Shown here: positions 17,516 through 26,933 of the stretch, in pieces
Numbering within the stretch: the stretch's first letter is position 1
How the letters are laid out: every line of letters starts with the position of its first letter
NCBI RefSeq assembly: GCF_004682045.1
Contig: NZ_QUZT01000011.1
Coordinates: forward strand, 1-64,000
DNA from: Pseudomonas nabeulensis
GTDB taxonomy: Bacteria > Pseudomonadota > Gammaproteobacteria > Pseudomonadales > Pseudomonadaceae
Length of the DNA: 64,000 nt
Direction: 5' to 3'
Notes under the pieces: model-generated
What the model was told of the DNA's origin: nothing
The model's input: only the letters and a program-made list of their open reading frames with translations
The model's database searches: none
Made by a program: the position numbers and the translations under genes

Positions 17516-18052
17516 TTAGGGATTACGCGCCAGATTGCCCGGCAGTACGCGCTTGGCACTCAGGTACGCATTCTGCCAATACGCCTTGGACAAGGTGTCG
17601 AGCTTTACCGTACCGCCAGTTTGCGGCGCATGCACAAAGCGACCTTCACCCACGTAGATCCCGGCGTGGCTGACCTGGGAGCCACCGCCGGTGGCAAAGA
17701 ACAACAAGTCGCCGGTCTGCAGGTTCTGTTCACTGACATCCTGCGCACGCATCACGATCAGCTCACGGGTCGTTCGCGGCAGGGAGATCCCTGCGGCATC
17801 ACGGAAGACAAATCCGATCAGGCCGCTGCAATCAAACCCCGAGTCCGGCGTATTGCCGCCCCAACGATAAGGCGTACCGACCAGGCCCAGCGCACGAAAA
17901 AGCACGTCCTCGGCCGCAGGCGAAAAATTCTGGGTGGAGTAGTTGAACACCGGCTTCGGCTTGACAGCCACAGGCGCGGGCGGTGGACGACTTGCGCAGG
18001 CGCTGAGCAGCGCGGCGCAAAAAATGAGGATCAGGCGGGCCGAGGTCGACAT
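17516..18052 (-). CDS. NlpC/P60 (C40) cell-wall endopeptidase, lipoprotein
   Basis: Protein of 178 residues with a lipobox (LLSAC, Cys19) and a Pro-rich linker (about 22-35), then an NlpC/P60 domain. Catalytic Cys75 lies in GFDCSGLIGF, and the His in VSHAGIYVG; PYRWGGNTPDSGFDCSG is the classic family signature. It likely cleaves peptide cross-links of peptidoglycan from the inner leaflet of the outer membrane (MepS/Spr-type). I chose the ATG at 18052, which gives a proper signal peptide. It is a tandem paralogue of the next gene. Confidence 0.92.
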   Translation of the reverse strand: MSTSARLILIFCAALLSACASRPPPAPVAVKPKPVFNYSTQNFSPAAEDVLFRALGLVGTPYRWGGNTPDSGFDCSGLIGFVFRDAAGISLPRTTRELIVMRAQDVSEQNLQTGDLLFFATGGGSQVSHAGIYVGEGRFVHAPQTGGTVKLDTLSKAYWQNAYLSAKRVLPGNLARNP

Positions 18053-18196
18053 GGGCAGAACAATCCTGGTCTGGATGCGGCTTTCGCTGCCGAACGCTGA
18101 AAACCAGAACGCGCAAGCAAAGCTCGCGCGAACGGATTCCAACAATATCCAGGGATTCTAGCGCTTACACGTCAAACTTCAAGTATCACTTTAAGT

Positions 18197-18826
18197 TTAC
18201 TTGCTAGCGGTAACCGTCGTCGGGGCCATGGCGAGTGCGCGCTTGGCTTCGATGAAGGTTTTGCTCCAGTAGCTGTCACCCAGGTTGTCGACTCGAACAC
18301 CGCCACTGCGACGGCTGCTGGAGTGAATAAACTGGTTATCGCCCAGGTAGATACCGGCATGGCTTACACGACCACGGCCAGCCGTACTAAAGAAAAGCAG
18401 ATCACCCGGCTTGAGGTTGCTGCGTGCGACCAACGGTGCATCCACTTTGATCATTTCGCGAGTGGAGCGCGGCAGGTTCATGCCAGCTTCTTCACGAAAC
18501 AGATAGCCGATGAAACCGCTGCAATCGAAACCGGCTTCAGAGGTGCCGCCAAAACGGTAACGGGTACCGATCAGGGACATGCCGCGTTCGAGGATGCTGT
18601 CGGCCAGGACTGGGAGCTGGTACGGCTTGCTGCCGCCGAAGTCGGCCAGTTCCTTTTCGGTTGCCACTTCTTCTTCATAAACAGAAGCCGATTGTGCAGC
18701 AACGAATTTTGCCTGATTTTGAACCTGTGGTTTTTGCTGTTCTGCCACCTGCTGAGGGTGGGAGGCGCAACCAAACAACAGGGTAACGAGTGCGAGAGGC
18801 ACGAGGGGTGCGAAGCGATTTAGCAT
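18197..18826 (-). CDS. NlpC/P60 (C40) cell-wall endopeptidase, second copy
   Basis: Protein of 209 residues with a lipobox (LLFGC, Cys20), a Gln-rich low-complexity linker (about 22-50) and an NlpC/P60 domain. Catalytic Cys102 is in GFDCSGFIGY, and the His in VSHAGIYLG. It shares the domain layout and most motif residues with the neighbour at 17516, so the two are an old tandem duplication. The start could be GTG at 18832 or ATG at 18826; the ATG is preferred. Expected role is peptidoglycan remodelling in the periplasm. Confidence 0.92.
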   Translation of the reverse strand: MLNRFAPLVPLALVTLLFGCASHPQQVAEQQKPQVQNQAKFVAAQSASVYEEEVATEKELADFGGSKPYQLPVLADSILERGMSLIGTRYRFGGTSEAGFDCSGFIGYLFREEAGMNLPRSTREMIKVDAPLVARSNLKPGDLLFFSTAGRGRVSHAGIYLGDNQFIHSSSRRSGGVRVDNLGDSYWSKTFIEAKRALAMAPTTVTASK

Positions 18827-19036
18827 GGGCACGACCGTGGCTGATAGGTAAAGAAGCCGAGACTATGCCCACTATCGGATCGATTTGCAAATTCAATCGT
18901 GAACTATGTGACTTCCTGTTTGGACTATGACATCTAAGCCCTTAACACCCTATACCCGCCTTTTGCGTGGCCAAACCGGCTTATAACGCAGGTTTTCTGA
19001 CGCCTGGAAACTGCCGAACCGCCTGAATTCAACGAG

Positions 19037-19741
19037 TTACCAGCCCAACGTCTCTTTGAGAAAAGGGATCGTCAATTTTCTTTGCGCCTGCAAAGAGGCC
19101 TGGTCGAGTTGCTCGAGCAAATCGAACAAGGCGCTCATGCTGCGGGTGCCACGGGTGAGGATAAAGTGCCCGACTTCATCGGTGAGGTGCAGGCCGCGAC
19201 GGGATGCGCGCAACTGCAAGGCACGCAATTTATCTTCGTCGGACAGCGGGCGCATCTGGAAGATCAACGCCAGGGTCATGCGCGACTTGAGGTCGGCCAA
19301 CTTGATCGGCAGTTCTCGCGGTGAGGTCGACGCCGCTATCAGCAAGCGCCTGCCGCTGTCGCGCAAGCGGTTGAACAGGTGAAACAGCGCTTCCTCCCAC
19401 TCCGCCTTGCCAGCGATGGCTTGCAGGTCATCCAGGCAGACCAGCTCGTACTGCTCCAGGTGGTCGAAGATGCCAATACCGCGATCCATCAACTCAGCCA
19501 GCGGCAGGTACACCGCCGGTTCGCCCATTTGCTCGAAGCGCAGGCACGCGGCCTGCAACAGATGGGTACGCCCTACGCCGTGCTTGCCCCACAGATAGAT
19601 CAGGCTTTCGGTCCACCCGGCGTCGGCTTCGCATAGCCGCTCGACATAGCCGAGTGCAGCGGCATTGGCGCCTGGGTAGTAGTTGATAAAGGTGGCGTCA
19701 TCACGCAGACGCACACCCAGGGGCAGCTGAATCGGTTTCAT
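19037..19741 (-). CDS. hda: DnaA regulatory inactivator Hda
   Basis: Single AAA+ domain protein of 234 residues, homologous to the ATPase domain of DnaA. With the DNA-bound beta clamp it promotes ATP hydrolysis by DnaA and prevents over-initiation. The N-terminal QLPLGVRL matches the clamp-binding motif (QL.LP/QLPL). The Walker A region is GKHGVGRTHLL (52-62) with Arg58 where DnaA has Lys, a substitution also seen in E. coli Hda. Walker B appears as LVCLDDLQAI. Confidence 0.93.
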   Translation of the reverse strand: MKPIQLPLGVRLRDDATFINYYPGANAAALGYVERLCEADAGWTESLIYLWGKHGVGRTHLLQAACLRFEQMGEPAVYLPLAELMDRGIGIFDHLEQYELVCLDDLQAIAGKAEWEEALFHLFNRLRDSGRRLLIAASTSPRELPIKLADLKSRMTLALIFQMRPLSDEDKLRALQLRASRRGLHLTDEVGHFILTRGTRSMSALFDLLEQLDQASLQAQRKLTIPFLKETLGW

Positions 19742-19904
19742 GCTGACTGAACGGCTCCAAACGAACCGCTAGTGGCCTCTGTGAAAAGTTTGCAAAGTTT
19801 ATACCCGTCACGCCGGGCGCACAATGCAGCAGACCACAAGCAAAATCAAAGGTTTGCGTTAACTTGCCGGTTTTGCGCAGATTGTTTGACGCGCCAGCTC
19901 CAGA

Positions 19905-19933
19905 AACAACAAACCCGGCCAAAGCCGGGTTTG
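19905..19933 (-). terminator. Intrinsic terminator after perM
   Basis: Stem AAACCCGGC / GCCGGGTTT with a short loop. On the minus strand it follows the perM stop by about 12 bases and is followed by a T-rich stretch. Confidence 0.8.
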
Positions 19934-19944
19934 TGACGCCAAGG

Positions 19945-21018
19945 TTACAGGTCCGGGTCTTCAGTCCCCGTATACACCTCTGAATCCTTGTAAAGATCGT
20001 GCACATGACGCACCAGCACCATGATCACCGCCGCCACCGGCAGCGCCAACAGGATGCCGGTGAAGCCGAATAACTCACCACCGGCCAGGATCGCAAAGAT
20101 CACCGCCACCGGATGCAAGCCAATCCGATCACCGACCAGCAATGGCGTCAGCACCATGCCTTCCAGGGCCTGCCCCACCATGAACACTGCGACGATCCCC
20201 AGCATCGGGTACAAATCGCCACCGAACTGGAACAGCCCGGCGACCAAGGCCGCGCCAATCCCGATCACAAACCCCATATAAGGCACGATGGCCGCCAAAC
20301 CGGCGATCAGGCCGATCAACAGGCCCAGCTCCAGGCCGATGGCCATCAACCCCGCCGCGTAGATAATCCCCAGCGCCAGCATCACCAGCAACTGGCCACG
20401 CACGAACGCCCCCAGCACCTCATGGCACTCTTCGGCCAGGGAGACGATGCGCTCTTCACGATTGCGCGGCAGCAGGCTGCGGATCTTGGCCATCATGATG
20501 TCCCAGTCGCGCAGCAGGTAGAACGCCACCACCGGGATCAGCACCAGGTTGGTCAACCAGCCGATCAGCGCCAGGCTGGATGCCGTGGCCTGGCTGAGTA
20601 CCACGCCGACGATATCGGTGGTCTGGCCCATATGCTCGCTGATGGCCGCCTTGACCTTGTCGAACTTCCAGAACCCGTCCGACAACCCCAGCTTGGCCTG
20701 GGCCCACGGCATGGCCGTGTGTTGCAGCCAATCAAGCATCTGCGGCGCCAGTTCATACAGGCGCACCAGTTGCTTGGCCAGCATCGGCACCAACACCAAC
20801 ACCAACGCGGTGATGATCAAGGTAAACAGCGCAAATACCGTCACCACGCCCCAGGTACGCGACAGGCCGATTTTCTCCAGGCGATCCACCACCGGATCGA
20901 ACAGATAGGCCAACAACAACGCCACCAGGAACGGCGTCAGGATCGAATGCAGCAAGAACACAAACCCGCACAGCAGGACAATCCCGCCAAGCCACACCCA
21001 ACGACGCGTATCCGCCAT
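19945..21018 (-). CDS. AI-2E family transporter / PerM-like permease
   Basis: Membrane protein of 357 residues in the PerM/TqsA (PF01594) family, with about eight helices. Typical features are the N-terminal helix pair (WVWLGGIVLLCGFVFLLHSIL), LLAYLFDPVVDRLEKIGLSR, and the conserved GLIAGLAAIVPYMGFVIG. The family includes AI-2 exporters and Na+/H+ antiporters, so the substrate is open. GGAG lies 6 bases before the ATG at 21018. It follows the DUF2066 gene by 32 bases and precedes hda. Confidence 0.9.
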   Translation of the reverse strand: MADTRRWVWLGGIVLLCGFVFLLHSILTPFLVALLLAYLFDPVVDRLEKIGLSRTWGVVTVFALFTLIITALVLVLVPMLAKQLVRLYELAPQMLDWLQHTAMPWAQAKLGLSDGFWKFDKVKAAISEHMGQTTDIVGVVLSQATASSLALIGWLTNLVLIPVVAFYLLRDWDIMMAKIRSLLPRNREERIVSLAEECHEVLGAFVRGQLLVMLALGIIYAAGLMAIGLELGLLIGLIAGLAAIVPYMGFVIGIGAALVAGLFQFGGDLYPMLGIVAVFMVGQALEGMVLTPLLVGDRIGLHPVAVIFAILAGGELFGFTGILLALPVAAVIMVLVRHVHDLYKDSEVYTGTEDPDL

Positions 21019-21050
21019 ATACCACTCCATCTATATAAAGAAGAAAACGA

Positions 21051-22082
21051 CTACCAATGAAAACGCAGTTGCGCCTGAGGCTCTGGTGCGGCATCCGGTT
21101 GAGCGCCTTCCACAACGGCAGGCGCTTCACCTGCCGGCACCTCTTGCAACTTGGCCAGGCTCAACTGGGTGCGCAACTGATCGGCGCTGCCATTGACGCG
21201 ATACACAATGCGGTCGCCCTCCACCCGCAGTGGCTGACCACCAAAGGGTTCAAGCAAGTGGCCCAGCGCGGCATAGCGCTCAAGGGTCATGCCCTGCACT
21301 TCCAGCAATTGTTCGGTACTGACGCCCGGCTTGACCGCAAATCGCGGCGCCAGTTTTTGGCTGACCGCCAGCATCACCGCATCAGCCACAGCGGCAGTGT
21401 CTGCGCCCTGTGCAGTGCCTTGATCGCTTTTGTCCCCCAGCCACAAGCGCCATTTGGCCGTCCATTGATTACCGTCCTGGCGCGCATGCACGGCCAGCAA
21501 GGCATCGGCGCCGTAACGCTCGGAGGCGGCACGCAACGGGGTCGCATCGGCACTTTCCAGATTGGGTGCGGTGGCGACCACCTGTTCCTCGAGGTCACCC
21601 AGCGGCAGGCGCAGCGGCAACCCACGGTGCTGTGCCGCACGACGCAAGGCCTGGGCAACGGCCTGACCATCCCCCACCAGGCTGCTGCCGTCAGTGGAAT
21701 CGTTCAACCACCAGCTGAGAATCGACGGCCGATTACTGCCCCAGATAGACAAACCCGCTTCGCGCAGGACGCGATCTGTGCTGACAGGGTCGAAATCCAC
21801 TTGCAGACTTTCTGGCGGACCCGCGTCGTAGCCGTATTGCGTGATGATTTGCTGTGGATCCTTGCGAACCGCCGCCAACCCTGGGCCATCGGCGGCCTTG
21901 GCGTCACCGGTCAGGCGAATCACCATTGTCTGCACGGCACGCTGGGTGGCCTGGTCGCGCTCTTGCGGCGACTGGCTGCTGACGGGTTCAAGAACTTGAT
22001 AAAGGCCATTGAGGGTTTCGGCATGACTCGCCAGGCTGACCAACGACAAGCAGCCCACAAAAAAGAATTTACACAGACGCAT
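21051..22082 (-). CDS. DUF2066 domain exported protein
   Basis: Protein of 343 residues with a signal peptide (cleavage after LASHA, about residue 20) and a DUF2066 domain through most of its length (LNGLYQVLEPVSSQSPQERDQ onward). The family is periplasmic and uncharacterised. The Ala/Pro/Glu-rich C-terminus (about 315-335) looks disordered. I chose the ATG at 22082 because it gives the signal peptide. It is divergent from purM, and in P. aeruginosa (from memory) the same neighbour relation holds. Confidence 0.88.
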   Translation of the reverse strand: MRLCKFFFVGCLSLVSLASHAETLNGLYQVLEPVSSQSPQERDQATQRAVQTMVIRLTGDAKAADGPGLAAVRKDPQQIITQYGYDAGPPESLQVDFDPVSTDRVLREAGLSIWGSNRPSILSWWLNDSTDGSSLVGDGQAVAQALRRAAQHRGLPLRLPLGDLEEQVVATAPNLESADATPLRAASERYGADALLAVHARQDGNQWTAKWRLWLGDKSDQGTAQGADTAAVADAVMLAVSQKLAPRFAVKPGVSTEQLLEVQGMTLERYAALGHLLEPFGGQPLRVEGDRIVYRVNGSADQLRTQLSLAKLQEVPAGEAPAVVEGAQPDAAPEPQAQLRFHW

Positions 22083-22426
22083 GAAAGATTCCCGAACGAC
22101 AAATTTAGCGGCTGGAACAGACCGCGTGAATCCGGTGTGGCAAGGCTGTGACCACAGCGACCGGTAAAACATTCACAGGGTCTTGGTAAGTTTTCGTACT
22201 GTCATAACGATAGCGGGTTCAAGGCTATACGTTAATACGCCGCAAAGCAGAGCCGATTAGCATTTTTTTAACTTCATATGGCCCTGCCCGTCGGCCCGAG
22301 GATGGCCGCTGCCCCTCAAGCCTGATAAAATCGCGCGCCTTCGCAGACCGTCAACGGCTGGGGCTTTTACCAAAAGCGCCTGCCCGCTCGGTCGTTACCC
22401 CTGAATCCCCCCTAAAGGCCTGGATC
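22083..22426. other. Divergent intergenic region, 344 bases
   Basis: Control region between the DUF2066 gene and purM. There is no coding frame and no REP element. A moderately A/T-rich stretch (22190-22280) could hold promoters for both sides; I could not place a confident -35/-10 pair. Confidence 0.5.
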
Positions 22427-23485
22427 ATGAGCAAGCAACCCTCCCTGAGCTACAAGGACGCCGGTGTAGACATCGACGCCGGTGAAGCATTGGTCGAACG
22501 CATCAAGAGCGTCGCCAAGCGCACTGCGCGCCCCGAAGTCATGGGCGGCCTGGGCGGTTTCGGCGCCCTCTGCGAGATCCCGGCCGGCTACAAACAGCCT
22601 GTGCTGGTATCCGGCACCGACGGCGTGGGCACCAAGCTGCGCCTGGCCCTGAACCTGAACAAGCACGACAGCATCGGCATCGACCTGGTGGCCATGTGCG
22701 TCAATGACCTGGTGGTGTGCGGCGCCGAGCCGTTGTTCTTCCTGGACTACTACGCTACCGGCAAGCTGAACGTGGACACCGCTGCCCAAGTGGTGACCGG
22801 TATCGGCGCTGGCTGCGAACTGTCGGGTTGCTCCCTGGTGGGCGGCGAGACCGCTGAAATGCCAGGCATGTACGAAGGCGAAGACTACGACCTGGCCGGT
22901 TTCTGCGTCGGCGTTGTGGAAAAAGCCGAAATCATCGACGGCTCCAAGGTGGCTGCCGGTGACGCCCTGCTGGCCCTGCCCTCTTCCGGTCCGCACTCCA
23001 ACGGCTACTCGCTGATCCGCAAGATCATCGAAGTGTCCGGCGCCGACATCGAGAACACCCAACTCGACGGCAAGCCGCTGACCGACCTGCTGATGGCCCC
23101 GACCCGCATCTACGTCAAGCCCCTGCTCAAGCTGATCAAGGACACTGGCGCGGTTAAAGCCATGGCCCACATCACCGGTGGCGGCCTGCTGGACAATATC
23201 CCGCGCGTGCTGCCAAAAGGCGCCCAGGCCATCGTCGACGTTGCCAGCTGGCAGCGTCCTGCGGTCTTCGACTGGCTGCAGGAAAAAGGCAACGTTGACG
23301 AAACCGAGATGCACCGCGTGCTGAACTGCGGCGTTGGCATGGTGATCTGCGTGGCTCAAGAGCACGTTGAAACCGCGCTGAACGTACTGCGTGAAGCCGG
23401 CGAGCAGCCTTGGGTCATCGGCCAGATCGCTACCGCTGCCGAAGGCGCGGCTCAGGTTGAACTGAAGAACCTTAAGGCGCACTGA
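22427..23485 (+). CDS. purM: Phosphoribosylformylglycinamidine cyclo-ligase
   Basis: PurM (AIR synthetase), 352 residues, fifth step of purine synthesis. The N-terminus [14 protein letters not shown] is the family signature. [13 protein letters not shown] and [11 protein letters not shown] are nucleotide and metal binding segments, and [16 protein letters not shown] marks the C-terminal domain. Its stop overlaps the purN start (TGATG), giving a translationally coupled pair. Confidence 0.98.
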   Translation: MSKQPSLSYKDAGVDIDAGEALVERIKSVAKRTARPEVMGGLGGFGALCEIPAGYKQPVLVSGTDGVGTKLRLALNLNKHDSIGIDLVAMCVNDLVVCGAEPLFFLDYYATGKLNVDTAAQVVTGIGAGCELSGCSLVGGETAEMPGMYEGEDYDLAGFCVGVVEKAEIIDGSKVAAGDALLALPSSGPHSNGYSLIRKIIEVSGADIENTQLDGKPLTDLLMAPTRIYVKPLLKLIKDTGAVKAMAHITGGGLLDNIPRVLPKGAQAIVDVASWQRPAVFDWLQEKGNVDETEMHRVLNCGVGMVICVAQEHVETALNVLREAGEQPWVIGQIATAAEGAAQVELKNLKAH

Positions 23486-24135
23486 TGCCTGCAACCTGTG
23501 ATGTCGTGGTGCTGCTTTCCGGCACCGGCAGTAACTTGCAGGCCCTGATCGACAGCACGCGCACCGGCGACAACCCGGTGCGCATCGCTGCGGTGATCTC
23601 CAACCGCAGCGACGCCTACGGCCTGCAACGCGCCAGGGAAGCGGGTATCGCCACCCGCTCGCTGGATCACAAGGCTTTCGAGGGCCGCGAGGCCTTCGAT
23701 GCAGCCTTGGTCGAACTGATCGACACCTTCAATCCCAAACTCGTGGTACTGGCCGGCTTCATGCGCATTCTCAGCGCTGATTTCGTGCGGCACTATGAGG
23801 GGCGCCTGCTGAATATCCACCCTTCCCTGCTGCCCAAGTACAAAGGCATGCACACGCATCAGCGGGCGCTCGACGCCGGCGACAGCGAGCATGGCTGCAG
23901 CGTGCACTTCGTCACCGAGGAACTCGATGGCGGGCCTCTGGTCGTACAGGCAGTGGTTCCGGTAGAGTCTGACGACTCTGCGCAGACCCTTGCGCAACGG
24001 GTTCACACCCAGGAACACAGGATTTACCCGCTGGCTGTTCGCTGGTTTGCCGAGGGACGGTTGATTCTTAGCGATCAGGGTGCATTATTGGACGGTCAGT
24101 TACTTGCGGCCAGCGGCCACTTGATTCGAACCTAG
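23485..24135 (+). CDS. purN: Phosphoribosylglycinamide formyltransferase
   Basis: PurN (GAR transformylase), 216 residues, which uses 10-formyltetrahydrofolate. Motifs are VLLSGTGSNLQALID at the N-terminus, LAGFMRIL, the catalytic NIHPSLLPKY, and HFVTEELDGGP with the catalytic Asp. It is coupled to purM by a one-base overlap and followed 8 bases later by the DUF3108 gene. Confidence 0.97.
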   Translation: MPATCDVVVLLSGTGSNLQALIDSTRTGDNPVRIAAVISNRSDAYGLQRAREAGIATRSLDHKAFEGREAFDAALVELIDTFNPKLVVLAGFMRILSADFVRHYEGRLLNIHPSLLPKYKGMHTHQRALDAGDSEHGCSVHFVTEELDGGPLVVQAVVPVESDDSAQTLAQRVHTQEHRIYPLAVRWFAEGRLILSDQGALLDGQLLAASGHLIRT

Positions 24136-24143
24136 GAGATTTT

Positions 24144-24857
24144 ATGCGTCGCGCCTTGCTCTTCGCTTTTGCGCTGTTCGCCTTGCCAGCCGTGCAAGCA
24201 GCAGACCTTCACCCTTTCTCCGTAAGCTACACCGCCGACTGGAAACAGTTGCCCATGAGTGGTTCGGCTGAACGCAGCCTGGCCAAGAATGGCGACGGCA
24301 CCTGGACCTTGAACTTCAAGGCTTCCATGATGATCGCCAGCCTCACCGAAACCAGCCAGATCCTGTTTGACAAGGACACCCTGCAACCGAAGAGCTACAG
24401 CTTCGAGCGCGGTGGCCTGGGCAAAGCGAAGAAGATCAACCTGGACTTCGACCAGATCGCGAAGAAAGTTACCGGTTTCGAGAACAAAGACCCGGTCAAC
24501 GTCACCCTTGAAAGTGGCATGCTCGACAAATCCACTTACCAGTTGGCCCTGCAACGCGATGTAGCGGCCGGCAAGAAAAGCATGAGCTACCGCGTGGTCG
24601 AAGGCACTGACGTCGACACCTACGACTTTCGCGTGATCGGCGCGGAAAAGGTGCAGACCAAGGTCGGCGCCATCGACGCAATCAAGGTCGAGCGCGTGCG
24701 TGATCCATCGCAGAGCAAGCGCATCACCCAGATGTGGTTTGCCAAGGACCAGGGCGGCATTCTGGTTGCGCTGCGCCAGGTTGAGACAGATGGCAAGGAA
24801 TACAACATCATGCTGCAGGACGGTACCGTTGACGGGAAGGCTGTCAAAGGTAGCTGA
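24144..24857 (+). CDS. DUF3108 domain exported protein
   Basis: Protein of 237 residues with a signal peptide (cleavage near residue 19, AVQAADL) and a DUF3108 domain. The fold appears beta-rich, with FSVSYTADWKQLPMSGSAERSL at the start and TQMWFAKDQGGILVALRQVETDG near the end. The family is periplasmic, with unknown function. AGGAG lies 7 bases before the ATG. It is the third gene of the purMN unit, an arrangement I recall from other pseudomonads. Confidence 0.9.
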   Translation: MRRALLFAFALFALPAVQAADLHPFSVSYTADWKQLPMSGSAERSLAKNGDGTWTLNFKASMMIASLTETSQILFDKDTLQPKSYSFERGGLGKAKKINLDFDQIAKKVTGFENKDPVNVTLESGMLDKSTYQLALQRDVAAGKKSMSYRVVEGTDVDTYDFRVIGAEKVQTKVGAIDAIKVERVRDPSQSKRITQMWFAKDQGGILVALRQVETDGKEYNIMLQDGTVDGKAVKGS

Positions 24858-24878
24858 TGCACTGATGAGTCAACAATG

Positions 24879-24906
24879 AGCCTCGCTGAATGCGGGGCTT
24901 TTTTTC
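24879..24906 (+). terminator. Intrinsic terminator after DUF3108
   Basis: Stem AGCCTCGC / GCGGGGCT (one G-U pair) with a five-base loop, followed by seven T. It ends the purM-purN-DUF3108 transcript. Confidence 0.85.
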
Positions 24907-24937
24907 GCCCATGGGTTTTGTTTTGAAGCCACTACCG

Positions 24938-25014
24938 CCATCGGGGGCAAGCCCCCTCCCACACTTGATTGCGTTCACAGATCAAAATGTGGGAGGGGGC
25001 TTGCCCCCGATGGC
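24938..25014. repeat. REPIN (arms in ATCGGGG-first order)
   Basis: CATCGGGGGCAAGCCCCCTC on the left and its inverse on the right, separated by about 25 bases containing GTTCACAGATCAAAA. Same arm order and related spacer as the copies at 15024 and 31802. Confidence 0.9.
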
Positions 25015-25162
25015 GATAACAAGGCCGACAAAGCATTCAATGCCTGACTTGAACATGAAACTTTTGTCATAAAACTCAGCAGCCTGCGGCGCAATGACGC
25101 GGTTTACACGGCCTGCAGCACTGTTGCATTTCCCGCAAAGAATTGTTGCACGAAAAGTCGGT

Positions 25163-25191
25163 TTACTTAGCAAGCTAACAAATCATATAAA
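25163..25191 (+). promoter_or_regulatory. Candidate promoter for the 62-residue gene
   Basis: TATAAA at 25186-25191 with a weak -35 (TTACTT) 17 bases upstream, about 50 bases before the start codon at 25242. The spacer includes the small dyad TTAGCAAGCTAA. Tentative. Confidence 0.35.
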
Positions 25192-25241
25192 AGAGGCCTG
25201 CGACGACTTGCCGCATACCCACCAGAGATTGGAGCAAGCAG

Positions 25242-25430
25242 ATGACTGTAAAAGTAACTGAACGCGACGATGCACACATGTCCCACGAAGCGCTGGGCCA
25301 TGGAATTCACATCTGGGATGTACACCAACAGGACCTGCTGGTCGGCATGTTCCACAACGAGAGCGACGCTCATAATTATAAAAACGAGCTTGAAGCCCTT
25401 GAGATGAGACGCCAGGTAGAAGGCTCCTGA
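25242..25430 (+). CDS. Conserved small hypothetical protein
   Basis: Soluble protein of 62 residues, rich in His and acidic residues (GHGIHIWDVHQQDLLVG). The middle is short beta strands and the C-terminus a helix (AHNYKNELEALEMRRQ). GGAG lies 9 bases before the ATG, and a strong terminator follows 18 bases after the stop. I do not recognise a family with known function. Confidence 0.82.
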   Translation: MTVKVTERDDAHMSHEALGHGIHIWDVHQQDLLVGMFHNESDAHNYKNELEALEMRRQVEGS

Positions 25431-25447
25431 GCCCCCACCCCTTCCAA

Positions 25448-25483
25448 ACACAAACCCCGCCTTTTGAGCGGGGTTTGTGTTTC
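25448..25483. terminator. Bidirectional intrinsic terminator
   Basis: Stem ACAAACCCCGC / GCGGGGTTTGT between the convergent 62-residue gene and the DUF2058 gene. Confidence 0.88.
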
Positions 25484-25490
25484 TAGAGCC

Positions 25491-26036
25491 TTACCACATC
25501 AGATCATCCGGGATCTGGTACGCGGCGTACGGATCATCCTCATCCGGCACTTGGCTCTCGGTCAGGATATTGAGCTGCACGATACGCTCCGGCGCACGCT
25601 CCTGAATCTTCAGCGCCGCTTCACGCGGGATCACCTCGTAGCCGCCACCGTGGTGCACGATGGCCAGCGAGCCGTTGCTCAGCTTGTTGCGCATCAGGGT
25701 GTTGACCGACAGGCGCTTGACCTTCTTGTCGTCCACGAAGTTGTAGTAGTCCTCGGTGGTCAACTTGGGCAGGCGCGAGGTCTCGATCAGTTGCTTGACC
25801 TGGGCCGTGCGGGCCTTGGCCTCGGCTTTTTCCTGCTGCTGGCGGTTCAGCTCCTGGTCGCGCTTGACCTTCTCTGCTTTCGCTTCGGCAGCCAGGCGGG
25901 CCTGGGTGTCATCGGCCTCGATCTGGCCCTTGTGCACCAGGCGCTGCTGCTTCTGTTTCTCTTTGCCGACCTGCTTGGCCTGCTTTTGATTGACCAGACC
26001 TGCTTTGAGCAACTGATCGCGAAGGGAAATGCTCAT
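25491..26036 (-). CDS. DUF2058 (YaiL-like) protein
   Basis: Protein of 181 residues. The N-terminal half is a highly charged helix (about 10-85; KQAKQVGKEKQKQQRLVHK, then an Ala/Glu/Lys-rich coiled coil). The C-terminal domain has YYNFVDDKKVKRLSVN and LAIVHHGGGYEVIP, typical of the YaiL/DUF2058 family. Proteins of this family have been linked to nucleic acid or nucleoprotein processes, but no reaction is established. It starts 25 bases downstream of mazG. Confidence 0.9.
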   Translation of the reverse strand: MSISLRDQLLKAGLVNQKQAKQVGKEKQKQQRLVHKGQIEADDTQARLAAEAKAEKVKRDQELNRQQQEKAEAKARTAQVKQLIETSRLPKLTTEDYYNFVDDKKVKRLSVNTLMRNKLSNGSLAIVHHGGGYEVIPREAALKIQERAPERIVQLNILTESQVPDEDDPYAAYQIPDDLMW

Positions 26037-26061
26037 GGTGCTTACTCACTTAGGCAGCCGC

Positions 26062-26895
26062 TCAACCGCAGCTGGACATGTTCTTTTCCTGACGTTTGGC
26101 TTCGCCCCACAGGGCGTCCAACTCTTCGAGGGTGCAATCTTCTATGGGACGGTGGGTATCGCGCAATGCCTGTTCGATAAATCGGAAACGTCGTTCGAAC
26201 TTGGCATTGGCGCCACGCAGCGCGATTTCCGGGTCGACCTTGAGGTGACGGGCCAGGTTGACCGCGGCAAACAGCAGGTCGCCGACTTCATCAGCGATGG
26301 CCGCCGAGTCGTTATCAGCCATGGCTTCGAGCACTTCATCCAGCTCTTCACGCACGTTATCCACCACCGGCAAGGCGGATGGCCAGTCAAAGCCGACCTG
26401 GCTCGCGCGCTTTTGCAATTTGGCGGCACGGGACAGGGATGGCAGCGCCGTGGGCACATCATCCAGCAGGGACAATTGCTCCGGTGCATCGGATTTTTCC
26501 GCACGCTCCTCGGCCTTGATCTGCTCCCAGCGCTGCTTGACCTGCTCTTCGCTCAGCCGAGGCACATCCAGCGGTGCATACAGATCACCGGTAGGGAATA
26601 CGTGAGGATGACGCCGGATCAACTTGCGGGTGATGCTGTCGATCACACCGGCGAACTCAAAACGCCCCTCCTCCCGCGCCAACTGGCTGTAATACACCAC
26701 CTGGAACAACAGGTCGCCCAGCTCGCCTTGCAGATGGTCGAAGTCGCCGCGCTCAATGGCATCGGCGACTTCGTAGGCTTCTTCCAGGGTGTGCGGCACG
26801 ATGGTGGCGTAAGTCTGCTTGATGTCCCACGGACAGCCGTATTGCGGGTCTCGCAGGCGGTTCATCAGGTGTAGCAGGTCGTCGAGTGAATACAT
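26062..26895 (-). CDS. mazG: Nucleoside triphosphate pyrophosphohydrolase MazG
   Basis: MazG of 277 residues with the two tandem all-alpha NTP-PPase modules of the long form. The first (about 5-105) contains CPWDIKQTYATIVPHTLEEAYE and LQGELGDLLFQVVYY; the second (about 140-250) contains VREELDEVLEA and ADEVGDLLFAAVNLAR. The paired E-xx-E and E-xx-D motifs bind Mg2+. It hydrolyses NTPs to NMPs and is linked to (p)ppGpp control and MazEF in E. coli. It lies beside relA, an order shared with E. coli. Confidence 0.96.
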   Translation of the reverse strand: MYSLDDLLHLMNRLRDPQYGCPWDIKQTYATIVPHTLEEAYEVADAIERGDFDHLQGELGDLLFQVVYYSQLAREEGRFEFAGVIDSITRKLIRRHPHVFPTGDLYAPLDVPRLSEEQVKQRWEQIKAEERAEKSDAPEQLSLLDDVPTALPSLSRAAKLQKRASQVGFDWPSALPVVDNVREELDEVLEAMADNDSAAIADEVGDLLFAAVNLARHLKVDPEIALRGANAKFERRFRFIEQALRDTHRPIEDCTLEELDALWGEAKRQEKNMSSCG

Positions 26896-26933
26896 GATTC
26901 TATTTCCGCTGAAGTGGGAACACTGAAGATCAA

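Noticed and set aside
22412..23494. Long open frame antisense to purM
   Set aside because: purM is unmistakable on the plus strand; the antisense frame is a by-product of high-GC codon use.
24890..25072. 60-codon frame across a REPIN
   Set aside because: Its sequence is mainly translated REP arms, which give similar peptides at several sites in the window.
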